Positions 27,961-40,214 of a stretch of 64,000 bases of DNA are shown one piece after another; positions within the stretch are counted from its first letter, which is position 1; every line of letters starts with the position of its first letter. The notes under the pieces are model-generated. The model was not told the origin of the DNA. It saw nothing but the letters and a program-made list of their open reading frames with translations, and did not search any database. Position numbers and translations under genes: made by a program. The stretch is taken from NCBI GenBank assembly GCA_034401795.1, contig CM067371.1, positions 81,426,628-81,490,627 of the forward strand, written 5' to 3'. The DNA comes from Chaetoderma sp. LZ-2023a (taxonomy: Eukaryota; Mollusca; Caudofoveata; Chaetodermatida; Chaetodermatidae).

Positions 27961-28332
27961 CTACTACTACAGCCACAGAATACAGTAATCGTACATTGTC
28001 AGTTTTCGTTAGTAATTGTATTCATTTTTATCTCTGTTATTCAACTCACATTTTTAGGGTAACCAGCCAGACAGGAAAGCTGTTAAAAAAAATGTTTAAT
28101 GTTCCTGTGACTTGAGGCTTCCATTGTGATCGCTAGGCTAAACTTTGCACAGCTCTGCAGTGTACCTTATCTAAGGGAGGTTACTGACGTCTGGGCTAAT
28201 GAATCTTGGATTAAAACGAGTTATCTCCCTTAGTTAACAAATTTATGTTCAGTATGTTGCGCCTCGGTATGTTGCACGTTGTGGTAAATTCTGCTGTCAT
28301 TGTCCATCTTGTGTTGTAAGTATTACTGCTAT

Positions 28333-28454
28333 CATGTCCTAGTATTGGCAGCCTGTCTGTGATAGCCTTGACCTGCTTTATACAGGCTTCCCACATGTCC
28401 TAGTATTGACAGCCTGTCTGTGATAGCCTTGACCTGCTTTATACAGGCTTCCCA
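28333..28454. repeat. 61-bp tandem duplication
   Basis: Two units starting catgtcctagtattgg at 28333 and 28394 differ at about one base. Each includes cttgacctgctttatacagg. The 'tacaggcttcccaca' portion resembles the inverted ends of the repeat near 31343-31790. Confidence 0.85.
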
Positions 28455-28672
28455 CATGTCCTACCTTTCATACTTTTTCAGAATATGTCCTACTTTCCTA
28501 CTTTATCTGCATTGTCCTACTTTTTAAAAGTTTTCCAATGTGTCAATTTGTTTTAGGCCACAACAGTCTGATATTGCAGTCTGTATTGCCCCGGGAGCTG
28601 ATTTAGTGGTCAGGTGTTCAAAACATGAATAACTATGCTAGTGCTTTTTTTTCTAGACAGTCATTCTTGGTA

Positions 28673-30781
28673 CAGTACAGCTCAGAGTTAACTTAATGTA
28701 CGAACGGGTCTGAAATGCATGCATGATGCTTTGAAGGCCCGTTTCCAACGCATCGGTTTTAAAAACACAATGCATTCACAACGTATCTAGTTAATTTTTT
28801 TGATGCATTTAAAATAATAAATATATGCGTTGAGAACGAGAATTAAATGTGTAAATAAGCAAGTTTGAACTTGTTTGATGTCCCCCAGAGATAGTGCCAA
28901 ACGCGTTGTTAAAAGCAAAGTGGGACAGACACCAAATTTTAAATGCGTTTAAAAGATTCATATGTGCATTGCGTAATACCCGGCGTACATACCAACTCCA
29001 CGGCTCCAACTACCCGGGATCCAATCAAACTTAGCGGTACATTACATTTCCTAGAAGGGGCAAAGGTAAATATAAGAAAGTTTTCCTAAAAAAGACAGCG
29101 GGACATAATATTAAAAATCAAAATTATAAACATTACGAAACACAAAATCGTGATTCCCGGTTGAGAATTAATGTAACGATGTCCCCTGAACGTTTTGGCG
29201 CCCCTGAACGTTTTGCATCTAGTGCAAGAATCGTAAGCATCGGTTCGTTTCGCATTTAACTTTTATAAACATCCAGCGCAGCGAAGCAGGCTGACTGGCG
29301 AGATTTGACATACATGTAGGTTAATCATAGTGAAAATTGTCCGTAAGCAACATCATTATCACTTCTACGCATCACCTGTGTTCACGATGAACAGACAGCG
29401 AATAAACGCAAAATTATGGATTAAAGATGTCAAAATATAGCTTATGTGTACCAATGCTCGACTAATGTAGACGCTTTTTATTAAAACATGCAGATGGTGT
29501 GGTTTTTATTGATAATATGACGCACAAATTAGCAGATTCGTGTCCGCTACCGCTATATCCCCATCGGTGCTCTACACGAAAAAAGACTAGTTCAGGGCTA
29601 GTTATGAAATACTATGCGCCCCTAAAGCTGTGACATGTACCGATATCTCATTGGCTTTTCGCGGAAATAAAACGCCCGTAGTGATTTAATGATTTTTTTT
29701 TTGTGACATTCGGTAACTTTCAGATTCACTATATTGCAATGTAATGTAGCCGAGTATAACACATTTTGTTGCCTCACTCGGGAACCATGCCGAGGAAATG
29801 AGTAATCTCCGCACACACACGCCCCCCTAAGTAATAACATAGCTAGATGATAAATAGTGCCTTAATAAACCCGTGAAAGTTAACATTATAAATAGTCAGG
29901 GAGCTAATTTCACTATATTTCATGAACCAGAGATTGTTTGTTTTATTAATTTACAAGTCAAAGTGGTCGTTAAGATATTGCTTTATTGCTTTCAAAATCG
30001 GCACCGCGAATACGTGTACATTTTGCATTCCGCCATTGTTGATCGTGAGTCGCTCAGAGACTGGTTTAAAAAAATCACGTCATCAATTCATTATGAATGA
30101 CAACGAGACACGTGATCAAAATTTCACTACGATAGTAATTTTCATTCATTCATAGTGACGTCAGATGTCCAGCAACCCAATCAAATTACGGCTATGCTTT
30201 TCCGAGAATCTATGACTGCGCATAATTATCGACAGTCGCGCGAGGCATTTCTCATTAGTGGTGAATTTAGGCAGTGAATAAGTAACCAGGTTCATTTTGT
30301 TCTGTAAGAATGGAATGTTTACGTTACCAGGCAGCTGTATCGGAACTGATAATGCGACATACTGCCAATTATTCAACATTGAATGAGGCCTCCCTCTAAA
30401 ATCATAACAGGAATTTCGCGAAAATTTACGGTACCCTGGCAAAATATAATTGCATAATGTGTGTATGACCAAGTAATCGGTTGCCCTTCTTGGTCGACTC
30501 ACATAATGTCGTTATACCAGCGCGGCGTGCAAGTTATCAATGCGTTTCACGTTATCAGATTTCAAACAACTTGTCTAGCCAATATCATAAATGCGTTGTT
30601 TAATAAGTACTGATGCGTTGTCAAACTGTTTCCAACCCATTTGTTTTACTTTCACACCACGTTGTTTTACCGTTCACAACGGGAAAGTGATACATCCATT
30701 ATTTTAAAACAGACCCACTATCTACGCGTCATGCACGCGTTGCAGACACATTTTATGTTAAGTTAACTCTGAGCTGTACTG
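28673..30781. mobile_element. Non-autonomous TIR DNA element, longer copy
   Basis: Ends cagtacagctcagagttaac and gttaactctgagctgtactg are perfect 20-bp inverted repeats, flanked by TA on both sides (28671-28672, 30782-30783), a plausible TA target duplication. The length is 2109 bp against 1563 bp for the copy at 6989-8551; the extra ~555 bp lies at about 29161-29727. No transposase domain is recognised; small frames on both strands are not conserved in a coding-like way between the copies. Confidence 0.85.
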
Positions 30782-31132
30782 TAGATGTTTATATTTGTAG
30801 TTCATTTATGTTCAATAAGTACAATGTATTTGTGTATTGTTGTAGCTATGTTAGAGTTCAGTGACATTAGTTACTTTGTGTAATGTTGACTATGAACACA
30901 TCTTTTCTAACTTCTTTTAGACATGTTTGGTGTGTTCCTACATGTAGCTGAATGTTGTTGCTGACTGATGAAACAAAAGTTATTTCCAAACGAATTAACA
31001 GGAGCTTAGAGCTCTACAGAAAAGAAAATAGAATAAAATCTATTAATTAAATGGTATGGTATCATTTATGGTAGATGTCTCTATTTACTAGCTCACAAAT
31101 TTCATTTTTTATTTTAAGCTCATTATTTCAAT

Positions 31133-31260
31133 AATATGGAATATCAATACTACATAATCCAGCAACAAGTTTTAGTTCAATTGTTTTCAAAATGTAACCT
31201 AGAGAATATCTTGAAAACAATTAGACTAAAATTTGTTGCTGGCCTAATTAGTATTGATGT
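31133..31260. repeat. Foldback-type palindrome (diverged)
   Basis: ccagcaacaagttttagttcaattgttttcaaaatgtaac on the left is inverted as cttgaaaacaattagactaaaatttgttgctgg on the right. It has the same architecture as families 1 and 3 but is diverged. Confidence 0.6.
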
Positions 31261-31342
31261 TCAGTCTTATTGTTTATGATGCAGACGGTGGGTGTTTGAA
31301 ATCACAGTGAATCAAAATATCATCCACATGTATATAATGCAG

Positions 31343-31790
31343 GGTTCCCACAAGCTTGAAAATCCTTGAACAAAATACTGTATTTCTAGGGCCTTGAGAG
31401 TACCTGAATTTAGCCTGAATTGAAAATGTCCTTCAAAACCATTGAATTTTTCGTTGTCCAACTTCCACAGCTACTGTTTATAAAATGTAATTAGAACATG
31501 ATAATAAATAATTTTGTGGGAGGAACAGACGGCTAGAAGGGGAGGTAAAGGAGGCTGTATCTTGAAAAATGTTGCTGTCGCAGTTACAGTCAAATTAGTT
31601 ACTCTCATTGCCTGTCGGAACCCTGCATTAAGTAATAAGGCTTACTAAACCGATTCCCGTTATTAACCAAGTTCATGTTTAAATTTGTTGTTAATAATTT
31701 AACATTTAAATTCCTACTTTTTCTGCCAAAAGTGTCCTACTTTTTTCTGGAAAATGTCCTACTTTTTCAATAGGTCCTTGTGGGAAGCCT
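31343..31790. repeat. Putative dispersed repeat with gttcccacaag / cttgtgggaa ends
   Basis: gggttcccacaagcttg near 31343 is inverted near 31775-31790 (tccttgtgggaagcctg). The interior contains repeated 'gtcctacttttt' phrases, also present near 28440-28530. No coding sequence. Confidence 0.4.
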
Positions 31791-31877
31791 GTTTATAGGG
31801 TAGGGGTTTGGTTGTATTTGATGGATGAATATAGATAATGTTATGAATACCCACTTACATCGTAAGTTGACAAATTA

Positions 31878-32242
31878 AGGGACCTTTCCAATTTATCCAT
31901 ACATCATATGATGTCATAATCAACTACGTGATTTGTAGGATGAAGTCATAATACATCACGAACACATACATGTAATTGAAGATGGACAAAGCGTTGTTGT
32001 ACAACTTGTATGTCTTTACTATTTAATAAACATTCTGTTGAATATTTTGAAACTAATTTGACTGGGCGCTGTTGCTTCCATAGGCAACAACAGCACCCAG
32101 TCAAATTAGTTTCAAATTATTCAACAGCTTACCTGTATAGTGTTCTGGAAATTGATAGTCAGAGCTTTCAAGGATTGATCGATCCAAACACGAGTGACTA
32201 GGGATTGATGGGGCATACTGTAGCTAAAACTGGAAAGCTCCA
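31878..32242. repeat. Foldback family 1, most complete copy
   Basis: Outer ends aagggacctttcca and tggaaagctcc are inverted. The centre is a near-perfect palindrome at about 32037-32130: tgttgaatattttgaaacta followed by atttgactgggcgctgttgc, a short loop, then the inverse. About 14 other full or partial copies occur in the window. It has MITE-like architecture and no coding capacity. Confidence 0.8.
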
Positions 32243-32344
32243 TTTTGATTGATAGATCTATAGCTTACAGATTTATTGACAAAATTCTAGGTACGGATAT
32301 GTCAATACAAAATAAACAGTCAGGTAATACAATAAATGTATATA

Positions 32345-32840
32345 GCCCTTTAACCCTTTTGTGCCTACACTGACCATAGCCAACCAGTTCACTCAGGACT
32401 ACACTGACCGAGGACGGCCTACATACATCCTAAGATGTCATTACTGGCAAAATTTTGACATAAACAGTTGTCTCCCTTTAGCTGTTAGATGCATGCAGTG
32501 TTAACGAACCTAATTTCTGCAATGTATCACGTCATTAGTATATGCATATCTGCTGTTTTAACATGTTTAAGAAAGTAAACCCCACCCCACGGGGTCCAAT
32601 TGTGTAGAATTCCAGTGACCCCACCCACGTCACCGCGATGGTATAGTGTATAGTGTTATCAAAAATCCTATTACTAATGCATGGGCCGTAAAGGCCAGTG
32701 TAGTCCTGCGTGAATAGGTATTTGAAGGTAACTATTTATTCTGTTGAAATATGTCAAATTGCGAAAATTATAGGGAGAAAACTTAGTCCCCAGGGAACAT
32801 TTACATGGAAAAATGTAGTCATCAAAGTGTTAATGGTCAA
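32345..32840. other. Intron segment with a further palindromic repeat
   Basis: aacccttttgtgcctacactgacc near 32352 is partly mirrored by ggccagtgtagtcctgcgtg near 32694 and by agtgttaatggtcaaac near 32828. This suggests a fourth, weakly supported, foldback-like repeat with 'ttaaccctt' ends. No gene is seen. Confidence 0.35.
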
Positions 32841-33599
32841 ACTTTGTCATGGAATCCAAAATATTTGCGTATGTCAGTAGGACACATAAAATCATAAGGC
32901 ATCTCTGATGTAAAGAAACGTACAAATTTCCATGACTTATAAATAATGAACGTGATGGTATTGACTGTGATGGTCTTGACAGTATGATGTGTTTGTCGAT
33001 GCTGTCATTTTGTTTTTTTCAGTGGATGCAAGGATGCTATGTTTATCAAAATAGGCTGTTATTCTAAATATAAAAATTTATTATAGGATTGGATAAATGC
33101 ATTTGGGAAAACTTGGGCAAGCGTTCGGTCTTGATATCTGATGAATATATGCATCAAAGTAGCATGAGTCAGATATCAAATTTCCCTTATACAGTTACAC
33201 TGTTGTGTTTTGTCCGCTGGGACAAGATGCAATGTAGTGTTATAAGAGAGCTATGACAGGGCCGATAACATTATTGGACTGATTGTCACATACATAAAAG
33301 AATGGCTATGTTCATGGCTTGTGACGGTCTTGACAAAAAGTTTCCTTCACGAGTCTGAAAATGTTTCTGCCTACTGCAAATTTATGATGGAAGGAAATCT
33401 TACAGCCTCTATTAGGTCATTTCCACATATATAGCACTGATTATAGTGGCATTGTTTACTAGAGATGCTGATTATATAAGTTATATCATCTATAAATTTT
33501 TATGTTTTAGTTTCTGACATGGTATTTTTGAGGGTGTGACATGATTCACAAGTGATTCTCACATTCTAATTAAGCACCCGCATTGCTTTTTATCCCCCC

Positions 33600-34660
33600 A
33601 GGTCTGGAAGACAGGGGAAATACATTTTGTAGCGATCAGCATGTCCGTCCATACATCTGTCCACTGTCCCCGTCTTGGCAATGCAACTCCTCTTACGGTT
33701 TAGTTACAATTCTTTTGAAACATGGTAAATCTAGTCATTACCATCTGATGATGTGCATGTGCCTTTTTTGCGGCCAAAAAATTGTTCATACAGAGTTATC
33801 ACCCTTTAAATATCTTAAAGCCGATACATAAACTGCATTGCCAATCATTACTTGTCAACGCAACTCCTACAGTTTAGGTGCGATTCTTTTGAAACTTGGT
33901 AAGTGTTATCATTACCACATGAAGATGTCCATCCGTCTGTCCAAAATGTATGTATGTTCATCTGTTGGTCCATCCATCTCTGACAATCATTTCTTGTTAA
34001 TGCAACTCCTAAAAGTCTCAATGGATTAATGTAAAATTGTGTCCACATTGTCAGTATCATGTGCAGATGTGCATGTGTTTTTCTCCTCCAAAAAGTTATT
34101 CATTACAGAGTTATCATCCTTTAAATATCTTAGTCGATACACAAACTGCATTGCCAATCATTTCTTGTCAACACAACTACAGTTTATCTGCGATTCTTTT
34201 GAAACTTGGTAAGTGTTATCATTACAACATGAAGATGTGCATGTGCTATCCGTATACTTGTACGTCTGTCCAAAATGTATGTTCATCTGTCAGTCCATTC
34301 TTGTCAACGCAACTCCTACAGCTTAGTTACAATTCTTTTGAAACATGGTAAATCTAGTCATTGATATCTGGAGATGAGCATGTGATTTTTTCGTGGCCAG
34401 GAAATTATTCATTGCAGAGTGATCCCCCTTTAAATACCTTTAAGCCGATACATAAACTGCAGTACCAATCATTACTTGTCAAAAAAAATACAATTTAGCT
34501 GTGATTCTTTTGAAACTTGGTACAGGTTCTCTTTACCACTTGAAGATGTGCATGTGCTATCCGTATGCCTGTACATCCCTGCGTCTGTATAGAATCTATA
34601 TATGTCAGTCTATCAAGATGTCAACGCAACTTCTACACTTTAGCTACAATTTCAGAAGTC
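33600..34660. repeat. Degenerate tandem array, about 312-bp period
   Basis: The block ttcatacagagttatcaccc...atacataaactgcattgccaatcattacttgtcaacgcaactcctaca...gattcttttgaaac starts at about 33786, 34098 and 34410 with partial units either side. Open frames here (for example 33583-33831 and 34037-34351) come from the repeat and are not treated as genes. Confidence 0.75.
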
Positions 34661-34850
34661 TGTTTGATTGACATTAAGGGAGTTGTAACTCCATCCAGAA
34701 GCCTGGACTAGAGTAGAGACTTGTGGTTCTTGCATTAGAAGGCATTAAAAGCAAGATAAGAAATCTTTCTGACGCTAAATGTAAGTAGATTTATTGAACA
34801 AGTGAACGATAAGTATGTTTATGTGATTAATAAAACTACAGACCAACCCA

Positions 34851-34900
34851 GAGTTTGTGGTGGTGGTGGGTGGGTGGGTGGGGTTGGGGTTTGGGGTTGT
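34851..34900. repeat. GGT/GGGT microsatellite
   Basis: tggtggtggtgggtgggtgggtggggttgg, G-rich on the + (transcribed) strand, within the third SLC41 intron found here; it could form a G-quadruplex. Confidence 0.75.
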
Positions 34901-36160
34901 ATGTGTGGTCGTTATCTCCCCTGAAATACTTTACATTCATCAAAATTGTCTTGTTCATGCCAAATCTTGAGGAACTTTTTCACTGGATATATAATTGAAG
35001 AAGCAGTACTATGATTCCATATTGAAGAAATTCATCCTTATCTTCGAGAGTTATCTCCCTTGAAAAACTTAAAATTCACCAAAGTTCTCTTGTTCGGGCA
35101 TAATAGTTGAACGGAATTGAACCTGCACTTGCATATCTATCTTTCTTTAAGGCGAGATGCACTCTCAGGATTTCGTTTTTCAATGATTATTTTTTCTAAA
35201 TTATTGTCCTTAACAATTAACATTACATGTATGTCCACTCGAGATGTATGTATATCTGAAATGTTTGGATCTGGTGGGGGGGAGGGGATGGGGCGGCGGG
35301 ATATGCGATCTTTATGATGGCTCTTGTTTTAGTACATATCTAATCCCAATTATAGTTGCCACAACTGAAAATAGCCGAATAATAAACTAATTCCTAGGTA
35401 CAACACAAATATTTGCTGACAAAGACCTCTGACACCATTTGATACATTTTCCTGAAATTGACCAGTTTACATACCTATAAGCTCCTATGTAAACAAAAAC
35501 AATGCCGCTTTAATTCTGCTAGCCCTTAACTAGGCTTGTGCGATTTTTGCCATGGGTGATCGCGATCGATTTTAGAAAATTAATCTTGATTTTCCTTACA
35601 TGTATACTGACTGGGAATATGGCGAGCGAATGAAAATGTGTTTTCCATCGGCACGAAGTGGAGATTGAAAACAATGTTTTGCAGGCACTGAATATGCATA
35701 GGCTGTGGTGTAGGTGTGTCTTAGATAGTAACAGTTAGATTGGCAGGTTGGAGAGAGAGAGAGAGTGAGAGAGGTCAGCCAGCAGGATGCTGTACTGTAT
35801 GCCATTCTAGGCTCGCAGCTTGTTACTTCTATATGCAGGTTTCTGTTCGTCAATTAAATGGCTGCCCATGCCAACCTCCTGAATAAAGGTTGTGCTTGTT
35901 ATGCTTGGGTGGAGGTAAAACTGGTATTGATGTTCGAGGGAGTTGGGATGGGTACACAACTACACTTTTCATGCATTCACTTCTAATACATGTAGCACCA
36001 AAAGAACACCAGCTAAGGCTTAAAAGCTATCTATTAGTATCAGTTTTTACATATTTGTTGTCGTTAGGATGGGTAAAATTATACAAGTTAAGACAATTCC
36101 AATTCGAAATTGATTACCTAAGATGTCGAGATGATTAACTACAGCAATTTTGAGGCCTTA
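34901..36160 (+). other. SLC41-like intron segment, no genes seen
   Basis: Includes gttatctcccctg/gttatctccctt phrases, a short (GA)n run near 35752-35776, and a fragment at about 35535-35585 (gcttgtgcgatttttgcc...gatcgcgatcgatt) reminiscent of the hAT-like element ends at 46562. Small open frames lack family features. Confidence 0.45.
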
Positions 36161-36540
36161 ACCCTTTATTGGTCAAAATTTGTCAGACAAATTAAAATGT
36201 TAGCTCATTGAATGTCCATTGGCGCTTATTGAGCCAGTTATTACAGTGGTAAAATTTAAAAAAAATTCTTTTCTTGGCCTGCAAATGAACATTCTCAAGA
36301 CAACAGCAATGAGCAGTTTTAGCCAGCTTGATCATGAGTTAATAGTGATGTGATATAGTACTGCTCATAAATAATAAGATATTTGCAAAACAGAAACATG
36401 GTACTTAGTAAGAAACGGTCTGTTGAATATTTTGAATTTAGGCAGCAATGTCTTCCAATCTAATTATGTTCAAAATATTCAACAGTACATTACTTTGGAA
36501 ACATGTTAAGTTATTTGTGAGCTGCACTGTAGTGTATTTG
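36161..36540. repeat. Foldback family 2 copy followed by family 3 copy
   Basis: Family 2 occupies about 36161-36346 (taaccctttattggtcaaa ... gagccagttattacagtgg ... ttggcctgcaaatg). Family 3 occupies about 36350-36535 (agtactgctcataaataa ... ttatttgtgagctgcact), with central ctgttgaatattttgaattt inverted as ttcaaaatattcaacag. Confidence 0.7.
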
Positions 36541-36817
36541 TGTGGCCGTGTTTGATCTGTCTTTATGTATGTCTAGCTTCTTGACATTTTCGCACACAAA
36601 GCCCCTATTACTATTTCAGGTTAGACATACAGGAAGGTTGTTGTATAGTTTGACGATATATGTACATGTAATTTGATTCAAAAAATGAGTTTGTCGGTGA
36701 CAGAAAATATTTATTGTAGGTTGTTATTCAACATAATAACTTCTCACATAACAATGTGACAACAATTGTCAGATCTGTAGGCTAGAAAACTTCCGGGTTA
36801 TATCATTGAATTCGGAT

Positions 36818-36868
36818 GGTGTGTGCGTGCGTGCGTGCATGCGTGCGAGCGAGCGAGCGTGTGTGTGT
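36818..36868. repeat. GTGC/GAGC microsatellite
   Basis: gtgtgtgcgtgcgtgcgtgcatgcgtgcgagcgagcgagcgtgtg, preceded by gatg like the tract at 24329. Confidence 0.8.
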
Positions 36869-37259
36869 GGTAAGCTTTAAACCTTTGCTGTGTGTAGAGG
36901 CCCAGCCCGCCCTGCCCACTCTAGACTGTAATGGCCCAGCCGCCCTGCCCACTCCAGACTAATGGCCCAGCCCGCCCCATACATTACCAATAGCAATGAT
37001 AACACAAAATTTCTTGAAAGAGTGCTCTCCCTTTAGCTGCTAGCTGTTCGCGATATGCAGGCGTATTTGTGTGGTGAAATACGGTACCAATATATGCGTT
37101 GGAGTTATTTTAAGAAGATTGGCAGCTTGCCCAACCTCGAGATGTGCAGTTATATCGCAAAAAAAATGTCACAGGGCATATGGAGATTTTATTGATAATC
37201 ACAGCATTGAATTAGTCCCTATGTTGATAATCACATAGCATTATCATTTGTCAGATACA

Positions 37260-38520
37260 ACCCCCCCCCCCTCCAATATCGTCGATGGGGACTGTAGAAA
37301 CGGGTCCTGTCAGTTCATCCATCCGTATTTGCATGTAGTTTCCGCTCAGTAGCTTCAGCTGATTTGAATGGATTCATTTTAAATTTGGAATGTCCACTTA
37401 TGACAAAACCTCGGTGTGGATTGCATATCAGGGGAATTTTGCCAGCGCCATCAGAGTTATCCCCCTTGATTTCTTGTAAAATCATAAAATATGTGTTTTC
37501 TGTTCTATAACTTCGGTTAGCTTGAATGGATTCATTTAAAATTTAGAATGTCAACTTCTTATGACAAAACCTTGCTGGGGATTGCACGTAGGCAAAAATG
37601 TGTCCATATCCATCGTAGTTATCCCCCATGATTTGAATAATCGTAAAATATTTGGTTTTTGTTTGATAACCAATTAGCCTGCATGGATTCAGAGAAAAAT
37701 TTCAGAAATGCATCCCTTTGCACGAGACCTTGACTGGGATTGCATTTGGCCAAAATCTGTTTGTAGTCACCAAAGTAATCCCCCTTGATTTCTTGAAAAA
37801 CCCATACAATATTTGGATTTGGATGCTTGCCTAAACCAGGCCGAAAACGTGTGACCAGAATTGGTCTTTTATTTCATTTATTTCAACACTTAGCTCACCT
37901 GGACTGAAAGGCCAAGTGAGCCTATGCCATGGCAACTGTCCATCATCCGTCTGTCCGTCATCCGTCAACTTTTCATTTAAACGACTTCTCAAGAACCACT
38001 GGGCCGATTTGAATTATATTTGGCATGAAGCATCCTTATGGTATAGGGATCCATAATTGTTCAAATGAATCCGATCGGCCGATATGGCCGGTGGCCATCT
38101 TGGATTTCGGTCAATTTTAGGAAACATCTTTAAAAAATCTCTCCAAAACCGCTTGGGGATCAATTCAAAACGCTTGAAATATCATCTAGGGCAATAGCTG
38201 CACCAAGTTTGTTCAAATAAACTTGATTGGCCAAATGGTTTGGCGGCCATCTTGGATAGCCTAATTTTTGCCAAAACAACTCCAGACCACTGAACTGATT
38301 GGGCCACAATTTGGGAAATATGATTAGGCATTCGGAGTGCCATTAAAGTTTGTTCAAGGGAAGGAGCTACATCACGGCCACATTGGACCAAGCAAAATAT
38401 AGCGTGTTTGGCAGCAATATTGGACTTGCAAAAATGTCCACAAACTCATTTAAAAGACTACTAAACCCCCCCCCCCCCACCAACAATTTTCACAAAAATT
38501 CATAGTGCTCCAAGTGAGCG
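37260..38520. repeat. Two degenerate tandem arrays with poly-C tracts
   Basis: From about 37350 to 37800, units of about 165 bp contain 'gaatggattcatttaaaatttggaatg...atgacaaaaccttg.tggggattgca'. From about 37880 to 38520, units contain 'gccatcttggat..cc..tttt.gccaaaacaactccagaac.act...gggccgatttgaatt'. Poly-C runs occur near 37261-37272 and 38466-38478. No coding sequence is supported. Confidence 0.65.
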
Positions 38521-38605
38521 ACAAAGTCCCCTTTGAAAATTAATTTAGTCCACATAGAATTTTTTGTAAATAGATTAAGGCATGAAAGGGTTAAACATTG
38601 TATGA

Positions 38606-39301
38606 CTACTGTATTCTGCGGCTGTAGTAGCAGAAACATCCTACAACTGCAATCAGTCCTTCGCTTTTGCCCACTGTGTCGAGTCCTGCTTTCTTGAGGT
38701 CACCTCGTAGCACATTTAGCAGATTTATGCAATGACGTCCTCTCCTGGCTTTGTATTTGTTGGCTCTGAGTAGGGCGAATCTCAAGGCTCTCTGTGCTGG
38801 TGTCTCTTCTGGCATCCTTAGCACATGACCAAACATGGCCCATCTTTGCTGGGCGACGTTTACAGGCAGCGACGATGTATTACATATCTTGTATAGTGCA
38901 TCATTGGAAATTATGCTGTCTGGCCATCGGTGTCCAGTGATGGTGCGTAGGTGTTTGCGGTGGCAAGCATCAAGTTTGTCTAGAGCTGCCTTTGGAGCTG
39001 CCCAGCTGTTACAGTTATACAGCATCAAGGATACGCAGGTTGCATTGTATAAACATAGCCTCTTTATCAAGAGCATCTTTGATCTACGAATCCATAGCTT
39101 CCAGAAGGACTGGAAAGCTATGTTCCCCATGACGCAGTGTGCACAAATGTCAGCAGTACTGCAAAGCAGTGACCCCAGGATTTTAATCCCAATCCCAATC
39201 CACAACATTGTGAGTTGTTTTATATCTTTGTATGGAGATACATGTAATATTGTGGGTGGGACAAGAATTGTCTGTTGTCTGATGTCTATGTGAGCGTGCA
39301 T
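38606..39301 (-). pseudogene. Non-LTR retrotransposon RT C-terminal fragment, antisense in intron
   Basis: A 231-codon minus-strand frame contains ILGSLLCSTADICAHCVMGNIAFQSFW, KRLCLYNATCVSLMLYNCNSWA, DKLDACHRKHLRTITGHRWPDSIIS, RWAMFGHVLRMPEETPAQRAL and YKARRGRHCINLLNVLRGDL. This is the thumb and post-RT region of LINE-type reverse transcriptases; the palm with its YADD-type motif and any endonuclease are absent. It is 5'-truncated, as usual for LINE insertions. It lies antisense within the 12.9-kb SLC41 intron and is a sister of the fragment at 27290-27960; the clade cannot be assigned here. Confidence 0.82.
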
Positions 39302-39524
39302 CTCCCCGGATTTGATTGGTTGGGGAAAATAACTTTAAAGTGTCTGTGAATTTTTGTCAAATTTGGCACAGAGACGCCTTGTGACAAGACCTGCTTTAGA
39401 TTGCATTTTAGCGAAAGCTGTTCATATTCACCAACGTTATCTGTTCTGGAAAAATTCGATCTGTCAAAGATTTGATAGCATAATTCTAGAAAGGCTGTAT
39501 GTATTAACTTCAATATAAATTGCC

Positions 39525-39965
39525 ATTTCTTGCTATGTCCCACCCATTTCTTGCTATGCCATGCCCATTTCTTGCTATGCCCCACCCATTTCTTGCTATG
39601 CCATGGTCATTTCTAGCTAAGCTCTGACCACCTTTTACGTGTGTTGGTATTGATTTGAAACTTTGAAACATGAATTCCCAAAATCTAAATTTTATGGAAA
39701 TTATACAGTTAAGCTTTTGAATATTTTTATACTAATCTAACTGGGGACTGTTGCTGATTATGGCAGTAACAATTCCCAGTCAAATTAGTCTCTACATGTA
39801 AATATTCAACAGAATGTTTATTAAATAATAAATCCATCAAAGACATACAATTTCGTACACTTGAGAGACTTTTAAATGTTCCTGACGGAGCAACATGTAG
39901 ATACCTCATCCATTATACATTTTGACAGCGATATCAACCTACACGTGTCCTTATTGATTATGATG
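39525..39965. repeat. Foldback family 1 copy with a short tandem block
   Basis: Starts with four ~26-bp units (catttcttgctatgcc...) at about 39525-39620, then gctctgaccacc...gtgttgg, then the palindrome at about 39715-39812 (ttttgaatatttttatacta ... cagtcaaattagtctc), then the outer 3' segment aaatccatcaaagacatac...gtcatatacttgagtgacag. The same order recurs at 43375-43740 and 55546-55990. Confidence 0.7.
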
Positions 39966-40065
39966 TCATATACTTGAGTGACAGATTGCATCTCTCCATT
40001 CGTTTGAATTATCCCTCCTGAAGCACTTAAAATTTTGGCTCATATATTCAATATTATTTCTTTAG

Positions 40066-40214
40066 CTTTATCAGCGCGTGCGGCACGAGTACTCCTGGCT
40101 CTGGTCATCCCAGGACAGGTGACCTTCATGCTTATCATCGGCTATTTGGGCACTGAACACACAACCATAACACCTCTGTTTGGAACTATGTATATCATCA
40201 CTGCTCTCTTACAG
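40066..40214 (+). CDS. SLC41A-like: SLC41/MgtE-like magnesium transporter, internal exon
   Basis: Acceptor attatttctttag, donor gtaact. Two bases complete the codon begun in the previous exon, then LSARAARVLLALVIPGQVTF, MLIIGYLG, TTITPLFGTMYIITALLQ: two membrane helices with the family's Ser-x-x-Ala-Arg-Val-Leu entry and Pro-Gly kink. It ends in phase 0, matching the final exon. The 12.9-kb intron before it holds the TIR element, the LINE tail and many repeats. Confidence 0.9.

Noticed and set aside
35117..36138. Several 60-85-codon frames in the third intron
   Set aside because: No family motifs, no conservation, and overlap with simple or dispersed repeats.
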